The notes below the pieces were generated by a model that saw only the letters and a program-made list of their open reading frames with translations, did not search any database and was not told the origin of the DNA. Shown here one piece after another: positions 59,721 through 64,000 of a DNA stretch of 64,000 bases; within the stretch, counting starts at the first letter, position 1, and each line of letters begins with the position of its first letter. Location of the stretch: assembly GCA_039096225.1 (NCBI GenBank), contig JBBPEB010000033.1:710501-774500 (forward strand), in the 5' to 3' direction. A program made the position numbers and the translations under genes. This DNA comes from Blastocystis sp. Blastoise (lineage: Eukaryota > Sar > Bigyra > Opalinata > Blastocystidae).

Positions 59721-64000
<4,280 letters not shown>

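Overview
The window is nuclear DNA from an AT-rich, very intron-rich unicellular eukaryote. Thirteen genes are complete or nearly so, one (SUV3) begins within a few bases of the left edge, and one (leucyl-tRNA synthetase) runs off the right edge. Most introns begin GTATAT and end ATATAG, and their interiors are largely (TA)n, (ATT)n or related low-complexity sequence. I cannot name the species. The gene content argues against an ordinary fungus or animal: there is a lysosomal-type GH38 alpha-mannosidase, a class I/II-like PI3-kinase, a PH-domain CaMK-type kinase, and an S-adenosylhomocysteinase with the roughly 40-residue insert typical of plants, bacteria and some protists. The SUV3 helicase suggests mitochondria that still process RNA. 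A free-living amoeboid or flagellate protist fits best, as an inference only.

Layout, left to right: SUV3-type mitochondrial RNA helicase (+, 8-3791); PI3-kinase (+, 4701-12080); secreted GH38 alpha-mannosidase (+, 12756-17331); a degenerate Cu/Zn-SOD-like secreted or membrane protein (-, 17560-18522); PH-CaMK kinase (+, 19363-23891); transketolase (+, 25526-28834); sirtuin (+, 29474-31495); an intergenic region holding a short hAT-type transposon with a perfect 8-bp target duplication; a 1,642-residue modular surface protein (+, 33374-38469); a divergent sugar porter (+, 40055-42567); an OTU deubiquitinase (-, 43047-44828); a Rim15/Greatwall/MAST-like kinase (+, 45822-50501); S-adenosylhomocysteinase (-, 51871-53633); Ap4A phosphorylase-like protein (+, 53942-55379); SRSF1-like splicing factor (+, 55978-57029); PRCC-like protein (+, 57578-59103); cytosolic leucyl-tRNA synthetase (+, 59721 to the end).

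The genes are housekeeping, signalling and trafficking genes with no operon logic. Three pairs or sets are divergent (SOD-like/PH-kinase, OTU/Rim15-like, AHCY/Ap4A phosphorylase), and several upstream regions carry clusters of CCAAT boxes. PI3-kinase and a PH-domain kinase in one window suggest a phosphoinositide signalling branch, but no physical link is shown.

The most interesting signals are two transketolase introns that keep the reading frame only if they end in AA instead of AG; introns built almost wholly of self-complementary (TA)n; short motifs that recur inside unrelated introns; a GC-rich near-palindrome (TTCCCGYGGGAA-like) that recurs far above expectation in this AT-rich DNA; the hAT element inserted upstream of the surface-protein gene; and the threefold modular surface protein itself. 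All exon boundaries were read by eye from splice motifs, reading frame and family similarity.
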